The position numbers and the translations under genes were made by a program. The notes beneath the pieces were generated by a model that was not told where the DNA came from, searched no databases, and saw nothing but the letters and a program-made list of their open reading frames with translations. A DNA stretch of 64,000 nucleotides from Nansenia antarctica (Eukaryota > Chordata > Actinopteri > Argentiniformes > Microstomatidae), in the NCBI GenBank assembly GCA_963989245.1, contig OZ022341.1, positions 57,727,128-57,791,127 on the forward strand, read 5' to 3'. This document shows, one piece after another, positions 61,537-64,000 of the stretch. Numbering within the stretch: the first letter of the stretch is position 1; each line of letters starts with the position of its first letter.

Positions 61537-61540
<4 letters not shown>

Positions 61541-61566
<26 letters not shown>
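61541..61566. repeat. (CA)n microsatellite
   Basis: About 13 CA units. Confidence 0.95.
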
Positions 61567-61571
<5 letters not shown>

Positions 61572-61779
61572 ATAGGGGAAAGATTCTTAGATATTCTAAT
61601 TACATATTTTGATGCAGATAATATCCCTGCTTCTCCTTATCATTTTGTTATTAGTTTCAAGCCATAGAAGCGTGTAATGATTAATTTGCTTGCAGTATGC
61701 CCTTTGGAGATTGCTCTCCCCTAGCAAATTTCTCTCTTCTCAGAAATGCCATCTCAGAAAAGTTTTCTGTCTTTTAAAA

Positions 61780-64000
61780 CATAAAACGTAGTAGTCTAAC
61801 AAAGATTCAATTTGAATTCCCACCGGGTATTTGAATTAGTTACTAATTGTGCTTCAGTGCATATTTCCTCCCATATGTCCTGTGGTATGTCTGTGTTCAT
61901 TTCAGTTTCCCATCTCCCTTTTAGCTGTAGTGTATTATTCAAATTCATGGCTAGAGATATTTGGTAAAGGTCACATATCCTTCTAAACCCTATGTCTATA
62001 TTTGAGGTTACACAATCTGAGTCAATCAATCACAATTTCATAAGTCCAATATTGGATAGTGCTGAGATTGCTTCAGGTAATCCAAATGAGAGTTTTATTT
62101 TCCTCCAAATTTTTGGTGACTCTGGTCCATTCACCTAATTGAGTTTCCCTTAAGGGTACGTCAAGGAAGGGCAAGACCTTTGTGTATGTGAAGAGTCTTG
62201 AATCCATGCTGTTAGAGGTTTTAACTGCGCAGCCCAAAAGTCATATCTTAGGTTCGGGAGTTTGAGCCCTCCATCTGGTTTAGATAGCTGCAGTGTTTTT
62301 AGTCTGATTCTTGGGTGCCTTCCTTATCATATACATTTTGACATGAGCCCATCCCATTTATCAAATGTGGATTTGGAGATATCAATGGGTAGCATCTGAA
62401 ACAGATAGAGAAGCCTAGGCAGCACATTCATGCATACACTCTGGATACGGCCCGACAAAGACAGGGGAAGTGCTGACCAGCGGTCTAGATCTTTACTGAT
62501 ATTTTGGATTATGGATTATGTCATTTGCATCACTTAGGTTTTTTAACGATGAAGGGATTTGGATGCCAAGATATTTAATGCCATCCTTGGGCCATTTTAA
62601 CTCAGTACCCGTAAGTGGAGATATGATCTTTTAAGTGTGGGATTGTTGTTGCATGTTCAGTTAGGTATGGAAGTACATCATCTGTGTACAATGATAATTT
62701 ATGTTGCTCTTCATTTATTGTCAGTCCCTTTTATGTTGTTGCTGATGCTGATATGCTGATATGCTGATATCGAACAGCAGGGGTGACAGAGAGCACCCTT
62801 GCCTGCAGCCACGTTCTAGTGCAAATCGGTCTGACAGAAATCCATTTACTTTAATGGCAGCTTGTGGGTTTGAATACAGTGTTTGAATCCATTTTATAAA
62901 ATTAGGGCCAAATTGGAGTCGTTTCAAAGTTTGAAATAGGTATTGCCAAAATACTCTGTCAAATGCCTTGTGGGCATCTAGGGATAATATCATTGCTTCT
63001 TTCTCCTTAACTTTTGGGTGAGTCATTATATTTAGTAGTCTTCTGATATTGTCCCCGTAGTGTCTTCCAGTAATAAACCCGGTCTGATCAGGGTGAATCA
63101 TTTGTGTGATAATTTTGTTGATGCGTCTTGTCAGGATGGCTGGTAATATACGAAGGTCTGTGTCCAACAGTGAGATGGCCCTTTATAATTGGCGTTGGAT
63201 GGGGTCCTTGCCCTCTTTATGTATTACAACTATTGTCACCTCCCTCCACGAGGGGGGCATGGTTCCAGATTGTAATGCATGGTGCTATGCTTTTAAGTTT
63301 AACAATAAAAGATTTGTCAAATTCTGCAAAAGACATTGGGATTTCATCAGGTTGAGTGTTGAGTTATCAGTTTTTAATTTCTGGACTATATTAGATGCTT
63401 GCTGTTTTTTTGAGTCTTAATGCTAATAATCTACTTGCTCTGTTACTGTTTTCATAATGTTTTTGATTGGTAAATCTTACATTTCCCTCAATCTTTTCAG
63501 TGATTAGGCTATTAAGATCTCTACGTGTTTGGTTGAGAGCATTAAGTAGGCTGGGGGTTGGTGTCTTTTTATGTTGTTGTTCGAGCAGCCATAATTTATC
63601 CTTCAATTCAGATGTTTGTTTTGTGTTTTGCTTCTCTACTCTTTTTTTCCTCACTCGTAAATGAGATGATGCGACCTCTAATGTATGCCTTAGCACAGTC
63701 CCATAGAGTGAGAGGTGAAATTTCGGGTGAGGCGTTCATTTCTAGGTAGTACGTTAGTTGATAATGATATAATTCCTTATCATTTAGAAGTGATTTGTTT
63801 AATCCCCGTTGTTTGGTTTTTGGCCTGTGACCTGTGGCCTGTGACCTGTTTGGTATGTCCCATGATAATGCAAGAGGCGCAAGATCAGAAATAGTCATTG
63901 TTAAGATCTTTATGTTTTCTATCCTGTGTAGTTCTGCTTTGGAGGTAAAGAAATAATTGATTCTAGAATAAGAAGAATGTCTGTGTGAGTAGAAGGTAAA
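61780..64000 (-). mobile_element. L1-like non-LTR retrotransposon fragment, continuing beyond the window
   Basis: Minus-strand remnants of ORF2 in order from the right edge: 63608-63898 (SDLAPLALSW, then LTLWDCAKAYIRGRIISFTS, the region after the endonuclease), 63391-63696 (a Lys/Leu-rich linker), 62721-63167 (reverse transcriptase: MIHPDQTGFITGRHYGDNIR, LSLDAHKAFDRVFWQYLF, GCRQGCSLSPLLF) and 61796-62029 (C-terminal WETEMNTDIPQDIWEEIC). Frameshifts separate them; the YADD block around 62690 is decayed. The patterns IHPDQTGFI and SLDA.KAFDR are typical of fish L1/Tx1-type elements. Confidence 0.88.

Larger units (their letters stand above)
55790..64000. other. rngtt: rngtt intron 11, running out of the window
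   Basis: No exon of the expected C-terminal domain was found. Intervals 55810-57630, 58040-58690 and 60250-61050 hold no element I can support apart from G-runs (56838-56855, 57976-57994, 58019-58033) and a C-rich tract (58457-58474). Confidence 0.65.

Overview
This window is vertebrate genomic DNA, most likely from a ray-finned (teleost) fish. Four conserved vertebrate genes with ordinary GT-AG introns are present. They sit in a background rich in CA, CT and TG microsatellites and in repeat types typical of fish genomes: hAT elements and their short derivatives, Tc1/mariner-like elements, L2-, L1- and other LINE fragments, and tRNA-derived SINEs. Nothing prokaryotic or viral was seen.

Gene order from left to right is gabrr1 (+), pm20d2 (-), pnrc1 (-), rngtt (+). 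As I remember it, this is the human 6q15 neighbourhood read in reverse (RNGTT-PNRC1-SRSF12-PM20D2-GABRR1), and all four orientations agree. I found no srsf12 between pm20d2 and pnrc1.

1-5077: gabrr1 introns or upstream DNA, with a 3.6-kb hAT transposon (383-3997) flanked by a perfect 8-bp target duplication and carrying a broken transposase. 5078-7378: the last five coding exons of a GABA-A receptor rho subunit; its first exons lie left of the window. 9033-11480: six recognisable exons of pm20d2, an M20-family peptidase-like gene, from which segments carrying metal-binding and catalytic motifs are missing, so it is probably a pseudogene or a mis-assembled gene. 12983-14223: the two exons of pnrc1, with an AT-rich 3' UTR. 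14224-18768: intergenic, with CA repeats and an L2 fragment.

18769-55789: eleven exons of rngtt, the mRNA capping enzyme, coding residues 1-429. They cover the RNA triphosphatase domain (HC..G..RTG, Cys126) and the guanylyltransferase domain through the KADGTR nucleophile motif (Lys300) and motif III. The remaining exons lie right of the window. The introns hold most of the mobile elements.

55790-64000: the next rngtt intron, with an antisense L2 element and the end of an antisense L1-like element.

The genes do unrelated jobs: inhibitory ligand-gated channel, peptidase, nuclear coactivator/mRNA-decay factor and mRNA capping. No new multi-gene system is visible. The most interesting observations are a hAT-like short element inserted across the exon-5 splice donor of rngtt, whose target duplication regenerated the donor; the missing pm20d2 exons; a Tc1-like element carrying a hAT/ZBED-type zinc-finger ORF; nested hAT elements with diagnostic target duplications; two large hairpin-forming inverted repeats; and a phase-compatible cryptic exon that would truncate rngtt. 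Exon limits were set by eye from homology and splice signals, and family assignments come from memory of conserved motifs, not from a database search.
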